The notes: generated from the sequence alone by a model not told the origin. DNA of 18,804 bases from Brevibacillus sp. (GCA_029240815.1 JARDZO010000085.1:1-18804); one strand, 5' to 3'. Numbered from the stretch's first letter, positions 1 through 6,428 are shown. Made by a program: numbers and translations.

Positions 1-15
1 TCTCCTCCTCGGCTC
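1..15 (-). promoter_or_regulatory. Shine-Dalgarno of a gene beyond the left edge
   Basis: Read on the minus strand, the bases after the stop of the glutaredoxin-like gene are GAGCCGAGGAGGAGA, a strong purine-rich ribosome binding site. No start codon is inside the window, so the gene itself is unseen. The tight spacing implies that the redoxin gene is the first gene of a minus-strand operon running off the left edge. Confidence 0.55.
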
Positions 16-273
16 TCATTCGTTGATTAAAAATGATTCGAGGCGATCCAGCTCAGTGTGGAGCAATGCCTCGTACTTTCCATCTCCCCCGAATTCGACG
101 ACGGGGATCAGACGCGTCCCATATTTGACTTCCAGCACATCACGCAGTACGTCTCTGCCTTCCACATCGATCCATTCATAAGGGTGGTCATGCGCCTCCA
201 GAACCTCTTTAACGTTTGCGCAAAACGAGCACCCGCTTCTCCCCCACAGAACTACTTTCTGTTTTGTAGACAA
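16..273 (-). CDS. Glutaredoxin-like redoxin, 85 aa (CmoI-like)
   Basis: A small thioredoxin-fold protein. It starts KVVLWGRSGCSFCANVKEVL, with a CxxC site (CSFC, about residues 16-19) after the first beta strand, followed by the cis-proline region RLIPVVEF (about 55-62). The length of 85 aa is usual for NrdH/glutaredoxin-type proteins. The start is a TTG with a GGGAGG SD about 8 nt upstream. It is expected to be a cytosolic dithiol redox protein. The flavin monooxygenase genes nearby recall CmoI, the redoxin of the B. subtilis ytmI S-alkylcysteine operon; that link rests on gene class and context, not on alignment. Expression is predicted to be attenuated: a promoter at 420-448, a hairpin motif at 367-387 and a terminator at 311-372 all precede the start. 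A generic glutaredoxin is the alternative. Confidence 0.85.
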   Translation of the reverse strand: MSTKQKVVLWGRSGCSFCANVKEVLEAHDHPYEWIDVEGRDVLRDVLEVKYGTRLIPVVEFGGDGKYEALLHTELDRLESFLINE

Positions 274-310
274 TTGCTTTTCCTCCCTCTCCTTACCGTA
301 CTCTGCCAGT

Positions 311-372
311 AAAAAAACAAAGAGACCCCCACTTCCTCATCCTAAAAAGAATGAAGGCAAGCAGCAGTCTCC
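311..372 (-). terminator. Leader terminator (attenuator) of the redoxin gene
   Basis: On the minus strand GGAGAC (372-367) pairs with GTCTCT (326-321). Between them is an inner stem built from CTT, CCT and CATTC pairing with GGATG, AGG and AAG around a TTTTTA loop, with single-base bulges. A T-rich tract TTTGTTTTTTT (321-311) follows. The structure lies between promoter and start codon, 37 nt before the TTG, so it should stop transcription unless an alternative fold forms. Its 5' arm is shared with the hairpin motif at 367-387. Confidence 0.65.
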
Positions 373-387
373 AGTGGTCTGGTCGAC
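367..387 (-). promoter_or_regulatory. Putative antiterminator hairpin motif, copy 3
   Basis: On the minus strand: outer stem GTC/GAC, unpaired GA on the 5' side, inner stem CCAG/CTGG, loop ACCA, unpaired A on the 3' side. The outer 3' arm GAC is also part of the 5' arm of the leader terminator, so the two folds exclude each other. The same architecture occurs at 558-578 and 3168-3190. Ligand or binding protein is unknown. Confidence 0.6.
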
Positions 388-419
388 GATATTATTTAAT
401 TCAGATCTGATTACTAGGT

Positions 420-448
420 ATTTTATCTCCCGGTTTCCCATCCGTCAA
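420..448 (-). promoter_or_regulatory. Sigma-A promoter of the redoxin gene
   Basis: Minus strand TTGACG (448-443), 17-bp spacer, TAAAAT (425-420), giving a start near 413, about 26 nt before the hairpin motif. It lies back to back with the plus-strand promoter at 484-512; only 35 bp separate the two -35 boxes. Confidence 0.7.
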
Positions 449-483
449 TCGTCTTTTTCTTTGTCGTGATCCCATAAATCTCA

Positions 484-512
484 TTGACAATCGCGTGTGC
501 GCCCGATAAAAT
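484..512 (+). promoter_or_regulatory. Sigma-A promoter of the luciferase-like gene
   Basis: TTGACA (484-489), 17-bp spacer, TAAAAT (507-512): an almost consensus vegetative promoter. The start is expected near 519, which gives a leader of about 125 nt before the GTG at 644. A strong promoter followed by a leader terminator fits control by attenuation. Confidence 0.75.
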
Positions 513-557
513 CCAAGTAAACAACTAAGAAATAATTGATTTAAAAGAACAAAAACA

Positions 558-578
558 GCTGACTGGACCACCAGAAGC
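558..578 (+). promoter_or_regulatory. Putative antiterminator hairpin motif, copy 1
   Basis: Outer stem GCT/AGC, 5' unpaired GA, inner stem CTGG/CCAG, loop ACCA, 3' unpaired A. Compared with copy 3 the inner stem pairs are swapped (CTGG/CCAG against CCAG/CTGG) while loop, GA and A are kept, so paired bases change together. The 3' arm AGC (576-578) is the beginning of the terminator 5' arm. Confidence 0.6.
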
Positions 579-611
579 CTCTTAGAAGACAAGACACCTA
601 AGGGGCTTTTT
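576..611 (+). terminator. Leader terminator (attenuator) of the luciferase-like gene
   Basis: AGCCTCTTAG (576-585) pairs with CTAAGGGGCT (598-607), with one G-T wobble and a 12-nt loop, and T607-T611 follow. It lies between the promoter at 484-512 and the start codon, 32 nt before the GTG, so it works as an attenuator rather than a gene end. A further upstream CTAAGA (525-530) could also pair with TCTTAG (580-585) in a competing fold. Confidence 0.75.
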
Positions 612-643
612 GCGTACATTTCTACGGTTAGGGGAGAAAAACT

Positions 644-1660
644 GTGGCGCTAACATTGAGTATTTTAGACCAAACTCCTATTCAAAACGGAGAAACGGCC
701 GCACAAGCCTTTTTGCATACGATTGAGCTGGTCAAGATCGCGGAGAGGCTAGGCTATCATCGTTTCTGGGTCTCCGAACATCACGACCTGGATCACGTGG
801 TCGGCTCTTCTCCAGAAGTCCTCATCTCGCACTTGCTGGCAAAGACCGAACACATCCGGATTGGCTCGGGAGGCGTGATGCTCCAGCATTACAGCCCGTA
901 TAAAGTAGCGGAAAATTTCCACGTACTCGCATCGCTCGCGCCAGGACGGGTCGATCTGGGAATCGGCAGAGCACCTGGTGGACTTCCTCTTTCTACGCAG
1001 GCCTTGCAACAGGGAGATGCCTCTACTACCCCTTCGCTCGAAGAAAAACTCGTGGAGCTGGAGAAGTTCCTCCACAACAACCTCGAGCCCGAGCATGCTC
1101 TCCATGGATTAAAAGCGATCCCGGTTCCCCCGCAGCCTGCGGACCTGTACTTGTTGGGAACGAGTGTGGCGAGCGCCGAATTGGCCGCACAGCGCGGGGT
1201 GCCATACGTCTTTGCGCAGTTCATCAACAGCGATGAAGCCGTGAGCTATGAAGCCATCGATTCGTACCGCAAGAAGTTCGTCGCAGGAGCACTCACACAA
1301 CCCCAAGCCATTCTCGCACTGTCCGTGATCGTGTCCGATACCGATGAAGACGCCAAGAGGCTCGCTGCCGAGAACGAGCTCGTCAAAATCCATTTGGCGA
1401 GCGGAAAAACGATCACAGTAAACAGTCTCAAAAAGGCAGAAGAATACGGGAAACACTCTGCAGAGTCCTTTACCATCGAAGTGAAGGAAGCCAACATCAT
1501 CTCAGGCTCCACAGAAACCGTACGGGCAAAATTACTCGATATCCAGCGCACTTATCAAGTGGACGAAGTCATCATCACTACTCCGATCAAAGACTTTCAG
1601 AAACGGATTCATTCTTACGAGCTGCTCGTCGAAGCCTTTTCGGAACTGACCGTCTCGTAA
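644..1660 (+). CDS. LLM-class flavin-dependent oxidoreductase, 338 aa (CmoO/YtmO-like)
   Basis: A luciferase-like monooxygenase expected to use reduced flavin and O2. The N-terminal strand LSILDQTPIQNG, the WVSEHHDL segment (about 43-50), RIGSGGVMLQHYSPYKVAE (about 72-90), and PGRVDLGIGRAPGG (about 100-113) are typical of the bacterial luciferase (TIM-barrel) family, and 338 aa is a normal single-domain length. The start is GTG with a GGGGAG SD at 631-636. B. subtilis CmoO (YtmO) belongs to this class and takes part in S-alkylcysteine salvage; the neighbouring redoxin and NtaA-type monooxygenase support a similar role here. Substrate cannot be read from sequence. Transcription is predicted to be controlled by the leader hairpin and terminator at 558-611. 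It converges with the next gene on a shared terminator. Confidence 0.88.
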   Translation: MALTLSILDQTPIQNGETAAQAFLHTIELVKIAERLGYHRFWVSEHHDLDHVVGSSPEVLISHLLAKTEHIRIGSGGVMLQHYSPYKVAENFHVLASLAPGRVDLGIGRAPGGLPLSTQALQQGDASTTPSLEEKLVELEKFLHNNLEPEHALHGLKAIPVPPQPADLYLLGTSVASAELAAQRGVPYVFAQFINSDEAVSYEAIDSYRKKFVAGALTQPQAILALSVIVSDTDEDAKRLAAENELVKIHLASGKTITVNSLKKAEEYGKHSAESFTIEVKEANIISGSTETVRAKLLDIQRTYQVDEVIITTPIKDFQKRIHSYELLVEAFSELTVS

Positions 1661-1680
1661 AAGTCAGATCATCCATGACA

Positions 1681-1724
1681 AAAAAGCTGTCCCCAAAGCT
1701 CGATGCTTGGGACAGCTTTTCATT
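1681..1724. terminator. Bidirectional terminator between convergent monooxygenase genes
   Basis: AAAAGCTGTCCC (1683-1694) pairs with GGGACAGCTTTT (1710-1721) around a 15-nt loop. A-rich and T-rich flanks on the two sides let it act in both directions, ending the gene at 644-1660 and the gene at 1742-3082. Confidence 0.85.
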
Positions 1725-1741
1725 TTGACCATGACCGCCTA

Positions 1742-3082
1742 TTATACGAGTGCCTGATTTGTCTTTGTTGTATACCGATTCGCAGGAACTGACAGACCCA
1801 GATTCTCACGCAACGTACCCGCCTCATACTCCGTCCGGAAAAATCCACGCTCCTGCAACAGAGGAACGACATGATCAACAAAGTCATTCAACGCATTCGG
1901 AATACTTGAACTGATGATAAAGCCATCCGCTCCCCGCTCCACGAACCACTCCTGGACGAGATCCGCGACCTTTTCTGCCGTTCCCATAAACAGTGGACGA
2001 GGCGTCGTCTCTCGAAGAGCTACTTGGCGAAGGGTCAGATTGCCTTCCTGAGCATCTCTCTTGATTCGCTCAGTCGTACTCTGAAAGCTGTTTTTGCCCA
2101 CCTCCCCCAGATCCGGGAATGGCTCGTCGAGGGCATACACCGAGAAATCGTGGTGATCGTAATACCTTCCCAAATAAGCGAGTGCTTGCTCGATTGACAC
2201 CAGATTGGCCAGCTCCTGATACTTTTGCTCCGCTTCCTCCTCGGTACGTCCGATAATCGGTGCGATACCAGGCATGATGATGACCTCGTCAGGATTACGA
2301 CCCGAATCCGCTGCCCTGCTCTTGATGTCCTCGTAAAACTGTTGCGCGTCAGACAATGTCAGATGTCCCGTAAAAATAGCATCCGCCCACGTGGCTGCAA
2401 AGCTCTTGCCGTCTTCCGAAGCTCCCGCTTGAAAAATCACAGGCTGACCTTGCTTGGAGCGGCCAATATTGAGCGGACCCTGCACCGAGAAAAACTCCCC
2501 TTTGTGATGCAAGGCGTGCATTTTTTTCGGATCAAAAAATACGCCCGACTCCTTATCTCTCACAAAGGCGTCCTCTTCCCACGAGTCCCACAGACCTTTT
2601 GCCACCTCCAAATACTCCGTAGCGATCCGGTAGCGCTTGGCATGATCAGGATGCTCATCGATCGACTTGTTAAAATTCAGCGCAGAGCCTTCCAGTGGCG
2701 ACGTCACGACGTTCCAGCCTGCACGCCCTTGGCTGATATGATCCAGAGAAGAGAGCTGACGCGAAACGGTAAAGGGCTCGCTATACGACGTAGATACCGT
2801 CCCGACGAGCCCGATGCGCGAGGTGACCGCAGCCAGCGCTGACAAGATCGTGAGCGGCTCAAACCGATTCAAGAAATGGGGAATGGACTTTTCATTGATG
2901 AACAAGCCATCCGCAATAAACACAAAATCAAACTTGCCTGCTTCAGCCTTTTGCGCCTGTGATGAATAAAAGCCAAAGTCAATACTGGCATCGGGCTGCG
3001 CCAGCGGATGTCTCCAGCCAGCGATGTGACCACCAACTCCATGGATAAACGCACCGAATTTGATTTGTCTGGAACTGGCCAT
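1742..3082 (-). CDS. NtaA/SnaA/DmoA-family FMN-dependent monooxygenase, 446 aa (CmoJ-like)
   Basis: A flavin monooxygenase of the nitrilotriacetate/dimethylsulfide/dibenzothiophene-sulfone group. Recognisable segments in order: [19 protein letters not shown] (about 7-25), FVFIADGLF (about 53-61), [20 protein letters not shown] (about 72-91), the [17 protein letters not shown] signature (about 112-128), [10 protein letters not shown] and the late [10 protein letters not shown]. The length fits the family (about 440 aa). The reading frame stays open upstream to 3160, but I chose ATG 3082 because GGAGGA (3091-3096) precedes it at good spacing and the family N-terminus begins there. B. subtilis CmoJ (YtnJ) is of this class. 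The reaction is probably oxygenation of an organosulfur compound, which is inference. Its leader contains the third promoter/hairpin/terminator set. Confidence 0.88.
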   Translation of the reverse strand: MASSRQIKFGAFIHGVGGHIAGWRHPLAQPDASIDFGFYSSQAQKAEAGKFDFVFIADGLFINEKSIPHFLNRFEPLTILSALAAVTSRIGLVGTVSTSYSEPFTVSRQLSSLDHISQGRAGWNVVTSPLEGSALNFNKSIDEHPDHAKRYRIATEYLEVAKGLWDSWEEDAFVRDKESGVFFDPKKMHALHHKGEFFSVQGPLNIGRSKQGQPVIFQAGASEDGKSFAATWADAIFTGHLTLSDAQQFYEDIKSRAADSGRNPDEVIIMPGIAPIIGRTEEEAEQKYQELANLVSIEQALAYLGRYYDHHDFSVYALDEPFPDLGEVGKNSFQSTTERIKRDAQEGNLTLRQVALRETTPRPLFMGTAEKVADLVQEWFVERGADGFIISSSIPNALNDFVDHVVPLLQERGFFRTEYEAGTLRENLGLSVPANRYTTKTNQALV

Positions 3083-3116
3083 GAAATGACTCCTCCTAAT
3101 CTGAGCGTACATGTGC

Positions 3117-3171
3117 AAAAAAGACTCCCTTGGGATTGCGTCTGCATGATGCGTCTGCAAGTAAGGGAGCC
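3117..3171 (-). terminator. Leader terminator (attenuator) of the NtaA-type monooxygenase gene
   Basis: Minus strand GGCTCCCTT (3171-3163) pairs with AAGGGAGTC (3131-3123), with one wobble, followed by TTTTTT (3122-3117). The interior is a second inverted repeat in which TTGC, AGAC and GCA are mirrored by TGC, AGAC and GCAA around TCA. The terminator sits 34 nt before the ATG at 3082 and after the promoter, so it attenuates rather than ends transcription. Confidence 0.75.
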
Positions 3172-3190
3172 TTCAGCTGTCTGATCGGCT
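3168..3190 (-). promoter_or_regulatory. Putative antiterminator hairpin motif, copy 2
   Basis: Minus strand: outer stem AGCC/GGCT, 5' unpaired GA, inner stem TCAG/CTGA, loop ACAG, 3' unpaired A. This is the same plan as at 367-387 and 558-578 with different stem bases. The outer 3' arm GGCT is the start of the terminator 5' arm at 3171-3163, so both structures cannot form together. Confidence 0.6.
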
Positions 3191-3202
3191 AGTTATGAAT
3201 TC

Positions 3203-3231
3203 AGTTTAATCACGTTATTCCTATTGGTCAA
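3203..3231 (-). promoter_or_regulatory. Sigma-A promoter of the NtaA-type monooxygenase gene
   Basis: Minus strand TTGACC (3231-3226), 17-bp spacer, TAAACT (3208-3203); start near 3196, just upstream of the hairpin motif. The gene leader is about 114 nt. Confidence 0.65.
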
Positions 3232-3319
3232 GTAAGAATTACATTTTCACCGTGTCAAGGCATCCTGATGATGATGTGGTCGTCGAACACAAACCCGCAT
3301 TTTTATATCTAACGTTTCA

Positions 3320-3347
3320 TTGACAAACAAACAATAGGTAATATAGA
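3320..3347 (+). promoter_or_regulatory. Candidate promoter for the 40-aa ORF and KTSC gene
   Basis: TTGACA (3320-3325), 16-bp spacer, TATAGA (3342-3347). The following 140 nt up to the ORF at 3494 hold no gene; a weak 5-bp hairpin ACGTC/GATGT precedes a run of seven T near 3478, just before the SD at 3482. The downstream pair of small genes would be one transcript. Confidence 0.45.
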
Positions 3348-3493
3348 CTCATTACGACATATTTACCCATTAATCGACAAGGGCATTTCGACTATTTCGT
3401 GTTCGCTACACCACGAATGCAGGACCAACGAACCATAACGACAGCGAATATAAGAAGCACGTCCTAGATGTCTTTTTTTACAGGAGGCTCTAC

Positions 3494-3616
3494 ATGTTCT
3501 CTACCATTTCGAATGTCGCACTCAACACAGTTCTTTTCGCTCATCTTTCTGTCGGTGTGTTCTTTTTGTATTCCGAATACAAATTTTTGAGTAAAATAAA
3601 GAACTCAAAGAAATAA
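3494..3616 (+). CDS. Small hydrophobic protein, 40 aa, unknown
   Basis: An ATG preceded by AGGAGG (3482-3487) opens a 40-codon frame ending in TAA. The product begins MFSTISNVALNTVLFAHLSV, continues with GVFFLYSEYKFLSK, and ends IKNSKK. One hydrophobic segment (about residues 8-26) followed by a basic tail suggests a single-pass membrane miniprotein with a cytoplasmic C-terminus. The consensus SD and placement 33 nt before the KTSC gene support real translation. I recognise no family. Confidence 0.5.
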   Translation: MFSTISNVALNTVLFAHLSVGVFFLYSEYKFLSKIKNSKK

Positions 3617-3649
3617 CACCACTTCGAAGAATATGCAAAAGGAGCCCCC

Positions 3650-3922
3650 ATGAAAGTGAAATCTATCATCCGCCAGCTCGTTTCACGCCCTGCTCCTTCC
3701 GAACAGGAGCCGTCTTACAAAGAACTGGACTCGCGCCTGATTAAGTCCACCCGATACGATCTGGACGCCCAGCATTTGTATATCCGATTTCAGGACGGCC
3801 GCGAGATGGTTTACTGCCGTGTTACCCCTTATGCCTACAACGCCTTTTTAAACGCCGAATCATTCAGTGACCACTTCTATTCTTTCATCCATATGAGGTA
3901 TCTCAATTATCCCGTCATGTAG
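3650..3922 (+). CDS. KTSC-domain protein, 90 aa
   Basis: After a basic, flexible N-terminus (about 1-28), residues about 32-87 match the pattern of the KTSC domain: STRYDLDAQHLYIRFQDGRE, then VYCRVTPYAYNAFLNAESFS, then FYSFIHMRYL. KTSC domains are small modules of uncertain function, often found alone or next to nucleic-acid enzymes. The last Cys of the name motif is not seen at the expected place; I judge the domain by the strand pattern and the A-x-S near the end. The ATG has AAAGGAG just upstream (3638-3644). It follows the 40-aa ORF and is probably co-transcribed. Confidence 0.7.
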   Translation: MKVKSIIRQLVSRPAPSEQEPSYKELDSRLIKSTRYDLDAQHLYIRFQDGREMVYCRVTPYAYNAFLNAESFSDHFYSFIHMRYLNYPVM

Positions 3923-3932
3923 TGTAGACGCG

Positions 3933-3963
3933 CGACTCCCTCATGCATGACTCCTGGGAGTCG
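3933..3963 (+). terminator. Candidate terminator hairpin after the KTSC gene
   Basis: CGACTCCC (3933-3940) pairs perfectly with GGGAGTCG (3956-3963) around a 15-nt loop. The T tract behind it is poor (ATTTCCCC), so it may be a weak or Rho-assisted stop; the strong A/T tract next to it belongs to the opposite-strand terminator. Confidence 0.5.
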
Positions 3964-3976
3964 TACGCATTTCCCC

Positions 3977-4012
3977 GAAAAAAAAACTCCAGCTACTTTC
4001 ATAGCCGAAGTT
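3977..4012 (-). terminator. Terminator of the amino-acid ABC operon
   Basis: Minus strand AACTTCGGCTA (4012-4002) pairs with TAGCTGGAGTT (3995-3985), 11 pairs with two wobbles and a six-base loop. It runs directly into nine T (3986-3978). The stem starts at the stop codon of the ATPase gene. Confidence 0.9.
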
Positions 4013-4758
4013 TATTTCAACGCCTTCCTTAAAAACGCTCTCGTCCGCTCAAATTGCGGGTTCGTAAACAGCTCTTCCGGTGTCCCTGCTTCAATAAATT
4101 CCCCATTATCCATGAACATGACTTTGTTCGCGACTTCACGCGCAAATCCCATCTCGTGAGTAACGACCATCATGGTCATTCGTTCTTGGGCGAGCTGTTT
4201 GATGACCTGCAAGACTTCCCCCGTCAACTCGGGATCGAGTGCCGACGTCGGTTCATCAAATAACAAGATGTCCGGATCCATCATCAACGCTCTGGCAATC
4301 GCCACTCGCTGCTTTTGCCCGCCTGAGAGCTTCGCTGGGTAATGATCTGCCTTATCGGACAAACCCACCTTCGTGAGAAGCTCCGCACTTTTTTGCCGAA
4401 CCAGCTCTGCCGACTCCCCTTTTACCACACGCGGAGCCAGCTCCAAATTCTCTCTCACCGTCAAATGCGGAAACAGATTGAAATGCTGGAACACCATTCC
4501 CATCCTGGCGGTAATCTGCTTGATCTGCTGCTGGTTTGCGTACACACCATCGCTCACGAGGTCTTCATCCTGTACACGGATACTCCCCCCGTTCACTTGC
4601 TCCAAATTCACCAAACTTCTGAGCATCGTGCTTTTTCCGGAGCCAGATGGGCCGATGACTGCAACCACATCGTTCCTGTTTACTTCAAAACTGACATTTT
4701 TCAAGACTTCCAATGTGCCAAATGACTTTTTCATGTGGGAAACCTGTATGATCGCCAT
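4012..4758 (-). CDS. Polar amino-acid ABC transporter, ATP-binding protein, 248 aa (GlnQ type)
   Basis: The cytoplasmic ATPase of a PAAT-family importer. Walker A is GPSGSGKST (about 36-44), the Q-loop [11 protein letters not shown] (about 88-98), the signature [15 protein letters not shown] (about 144-158), Walker [14 protein letters not shown] (about 164-176), and the H-loop VVTHEMGFA (about 198-206). All catalytic elements are intact and the length is usual. It is the last gene of a minus-strand operon (binding protein, permease, ATPase), 15 nt after the permease stop, with an AAGGA SD in that gap. The signature has K where many relatives have Q (SGGQKQ). Substrate cannot be derived from this subunit; cystine or a sulfur amino acid is attractive because of the neighbouring monooxygenases. 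Confidence 0.92.
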   Translation of the reverse strand: MAIIQVSHMKKSFGTLEVLKNVSFEVNRNDVVAVIGPSGSGKSTMLRSLVNLEQVNGGSIRVQDEDLVSDGVYANQQQIKQITARMGMVFQHFNLFPHLTVRENLELAPRVVKGESAELVRQKSAELLTKVGLSDKADHYPAKLSGGQKQRVAIARALMMDPDILLFDEPTSALDPELTGEVLQVIKQLAQERMTMMVVTHEMGFAREVANKVMFMDNGEFIEAGTPEELFTNPQFERTRAFLRKALK

Positions 4759-4773
4759 TTCTCGCCAATCCTT

Positions 4774-5433
4774 TTATTCAAATTTAAAACGTTTTTCCAT
4801 CCACTTAAAGAACAACGTCAACAAGAGGGTCATGACCAAATAAATGACACCTGCAACGAAGAACGGGACGATCGTGAAATCACGATTCACAGCCGTCTGC
4901 GCGTAGTGCAACAGCTCCGGCACAGCGACTGCGTAAAGCAGCGCAGTATCCTTCACCAGTGTAATCGACTCATTGGAGACCGCTGGTAATGCTACGCGAA
5001 ACATTTGCGGCAAGATGATCTTGGTCATCGTTTGCCATTTGCTAAAGCCCAGCACCTGCGCCGCCTCGTACTGTCCTTTGTCGATCGCGAGCAAGCCGCC
5101 CCGAAAGATCTCCGCAAAATAGGCAGCGTAGTTAAGAACAAATCCGATGCACGCCGCTACAAAACGGTCAAACACCAAATATTCGCCGACCCCTGGAAGC
5201 AGCGGCAGTCCGAAACAAATAAACAACAATTGCAGCAACAGCGGTGTTCCGCGCATGACGTAAACGTACGTATGGGCAATCCACGCCAGCGCTTTGATGC
5301 TGCTTTTCGCCATCAGTGTAATGACAAAGCCCAATGGAATGGACACCACGATCGCGATGAGGAATAGCAACACCGTCATCTGCGCGCCTTCCAGCATCGG
5401 CTTTGTAATATTGAGGATATATTCTACACTCAT
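4774..5433 (-). CDS. Polar amino-acid ABC transporter permease, 219 aa
   Basis: An integral membrane protein of the HisM/GlnP/TcyB type with about five hydrophobic segments. The N-terminal TVLLFLIAIVVSIPLGFVI (about 20-38) and VYVMRGTPLLLQLLFICFGL (about 57-76) are characteristic of PAAT permeases. The EAA loop, which docks on the ATPase, is seen as EAAQVLGFSKWQTMTKIILP (about 141-160). The start ATG has TTAGGAG nine nt upstream. The gene is separated from the binding-protein gene by 218 bp of palindromic sequence and is followed 15 nt later by the ATPase gene. Confidence 0.92.
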   Translation of the reverse strand: MSVEYILNITKPMLEGAQMTVLLFLIAIVVSIPLGFVITLMAKSSIKALAWIAHTYVYVMRGTPLLLQLLFICFGLPLLPGVGEYLVFDRFVAACIGFVLNYAAYFAEIFRGGLLAIDKGQYEAAQVLGFSKWQTMTKIILPQMFRVALPAVSNESITLVKDTALLYAVAVPELLHYAQTAVNRDFTIVPFFVAGVIYLVMTLLLTLFFKWMEKRFKFE

Positions 5434-5458
5434 ACTTGTTTGCTCCTAACAAAAAAGT

Positions 5459-5597
5459 CTAACCATTAGAAAACTTGGCTACGCCAAGCCTTTGGCGTGG
5501 CCTTAGTACCCAAAGGGCACAAGTCTCGCTTTCTCACTTCGTTCGAAGTCTCGCTATGTTGCACTTATACTGGATAAGAATCTTATTAATTCTTATC
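5459..5597. repeat. Palindrome-rich intercistronic element
   Basis: A run of dyads between binding-protein and permease genes. CTAACCATTAG is at 5459-5469. GGCTACGCCAA and TTGGCGTGGCC form an 11-pair stem with a 4-nt loop at 5477-5502. GTACCC/GGGCAC is at 5506-5517. ACTTCG and CGAAGT with a TT loop are at 5536-5549. GATAAGAA and TTCTTATC are at 5573-5597. A direct repeat AAGTCTCGCT occurs at 5521-5530 and 5546-5555. No coding frame is seen. The look is that of a REP/MITE-like unit or the subterminal hairpins of an IS200/IS605- or IS607-type element, but no transposase is present and I could not compare it with other copies. Confidence 0.6.
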
Positions 5598-5600
5598 TGT

Positions 5601-5639
5601 AAAATAAAAACGGGGCTCCGCCAGATGTTCGACGAAGCC
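5601..5639 (-). terminator. Internal terminator after the binding-protein gene
   Basis: Minus strand GGCTTCGTC (5639-5631) pairs with GGCGGAGCC (5622-5614), nine pairs of which two are G-U, then CCG and TTTTTATTTT (5610-5601). The pairing is complete only in minus-strand RNA, which fixes its direction. It lies 13 bp after the binding-protein stop and would lower permease/ATPase expression relative to the binding protein. Confidence 0.75.
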
Positions 5640-5651
5640 TTTGCTTCCTGT

Positions 5652-6428
5652 TTACTTCAATACCCGATCTTCACCAAACCATTTTTCCGATATTTTCGCT
5701 GCGGTTCCGTCCTGATTCATGGTGTCCAAAGCTTTTTGCAGACCATTCAGCAGAGCTTCATTGCCTTTTTTCACGCCAATCCCGTACTCCTCTGGCGCGA
5801 GTGATTCATCCAACTGCTTGAACGTCCCTTTGTCTTTGGCCATGTAATAGTCGGCTACGATCTGGTCGATCACGACTGCATCTACGCGTCCGATTTTCAA
5901 ATCGCTCAGCGCAAGCACGTTGTCAGGAAACTCTGTGATCATCTTCACGTTATTTTTCACCGCACTGGCATCCAATGCGTCAGCAGCAGAAGACAGCTTT
6001 TGCAAGCCTACGATTTTACCGGACAAATCATCCAGTTTCGTTATATCCGAATTCGCCAAGGTCACGATCACTTGCGCATTTTTCAAATACGGCTTCGTGA
6101 AAAGTACTTTTGCTTTACGATCGTCCGTAATTGTATATCCGTTCCAGATCAGATCGATCCGACCGCTGTTGAGTTCAGATTCTTTCGAGCTCCAGTCGAT
6201 GGTTTGAAAGACAACCTCTTTCCCCATTTTCTCTCCAGCCGCTCGAGCATAGTCGATATCAAAGCCGACGATTTCATTCTTTTCATCGCGAAAGCCCATT
6301 GGTGCGAACTTGTCGTCGATCCCGATGATCAATTGATTGCCGCTCGCACCGGTATTGCTGCTGGAACATCCAACTACCAGTGACAGAAGCGCTGTAAGCA
6401 GGATAGAAATAGCTGCAAATCTTTTCAT
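5652..6428 (-). CDS. Amino-acid ABC transporter substrate-binding lipoprotein, 258 aa
   Basis: An extracytoplasmic solute-binding protein of family 3 (PAAT). Residues 1-21 form a lipoprotein signal peptide with the lipobox VVGC, placing the lipid-anchored cysteine at 21. The mature part has the family segments IIGIDDKFAPMGFRDEKNEI, VGFDIDYARAAGEKMG, ELNSGRIDLIWNGYTITDDR and FTKPYLKN, and ends KISEKWFGED. Length is normal. The ATG is preceded by AGGGGG. It heads the operon with a promoter at 6490-6518. The fold is shared by binders of cystine, glutamine, arginine and histidine, so the substrate stays open; nearby sulfur genes favour a cystine-type compound. Confidence 0.9.
   Translation of the reverse strand: MKRFAAISILLTALLSLVVGCSSSNTGASGNQLIIGIDDKFAPMGFRDEKNEIVGFDIDYARAAGEKMGKEVVFQTIDWSSKESELNSGRIDLIWNGYTITDDRKAKVLFTKPYLKNAQVIVTLANSDITKLDDLSGKIVGLQKLSSAADALDASAVKNNVKMITEFPDNVLALSDLKIGRVDAVVIDQIVADYYMAKDKGTFKQLDESLAPEEYGIGVKKGNEALLNGLQKALDTMNQDGTAAKISEKWFGEDRVLK

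Noticed and set aside
401..619. 72-codon minus-strand frame across the divergent intergenic region
   Set aside because: It covers both promoters, the hairpin motif and a terminator, has no SD, and shows no protein-like pattern.
519..643. S-box or T-box riboswitch in the leader of the luciferase-like gene
   Set aside because: Only about 40 nt separate the start from the hairpin motif; no T-box AGGGTGGNACCGCG and no S-box core was found. TGGACC in the hairpin is too short to count.
2225..2842. 205-codon plus-strand frame
   Set aside because: Antisense shadow of the NtaA-type monooxygenase, rich in Arg, no SD.
3083..3147. Leader peptide [19 protein letters not shown] (Cys-containing) before the NtaA-type gene
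   Set aside because: No SD before its ATG, and the frame runs far into the gene instead of stopping near the terminator.
3083..3160. N-terminal extension of the NtaA-type monooxygenase to 3160
   Set aside because: This stretch holds the terminator T run and loop, and a strong SD precedes ATG 3082.
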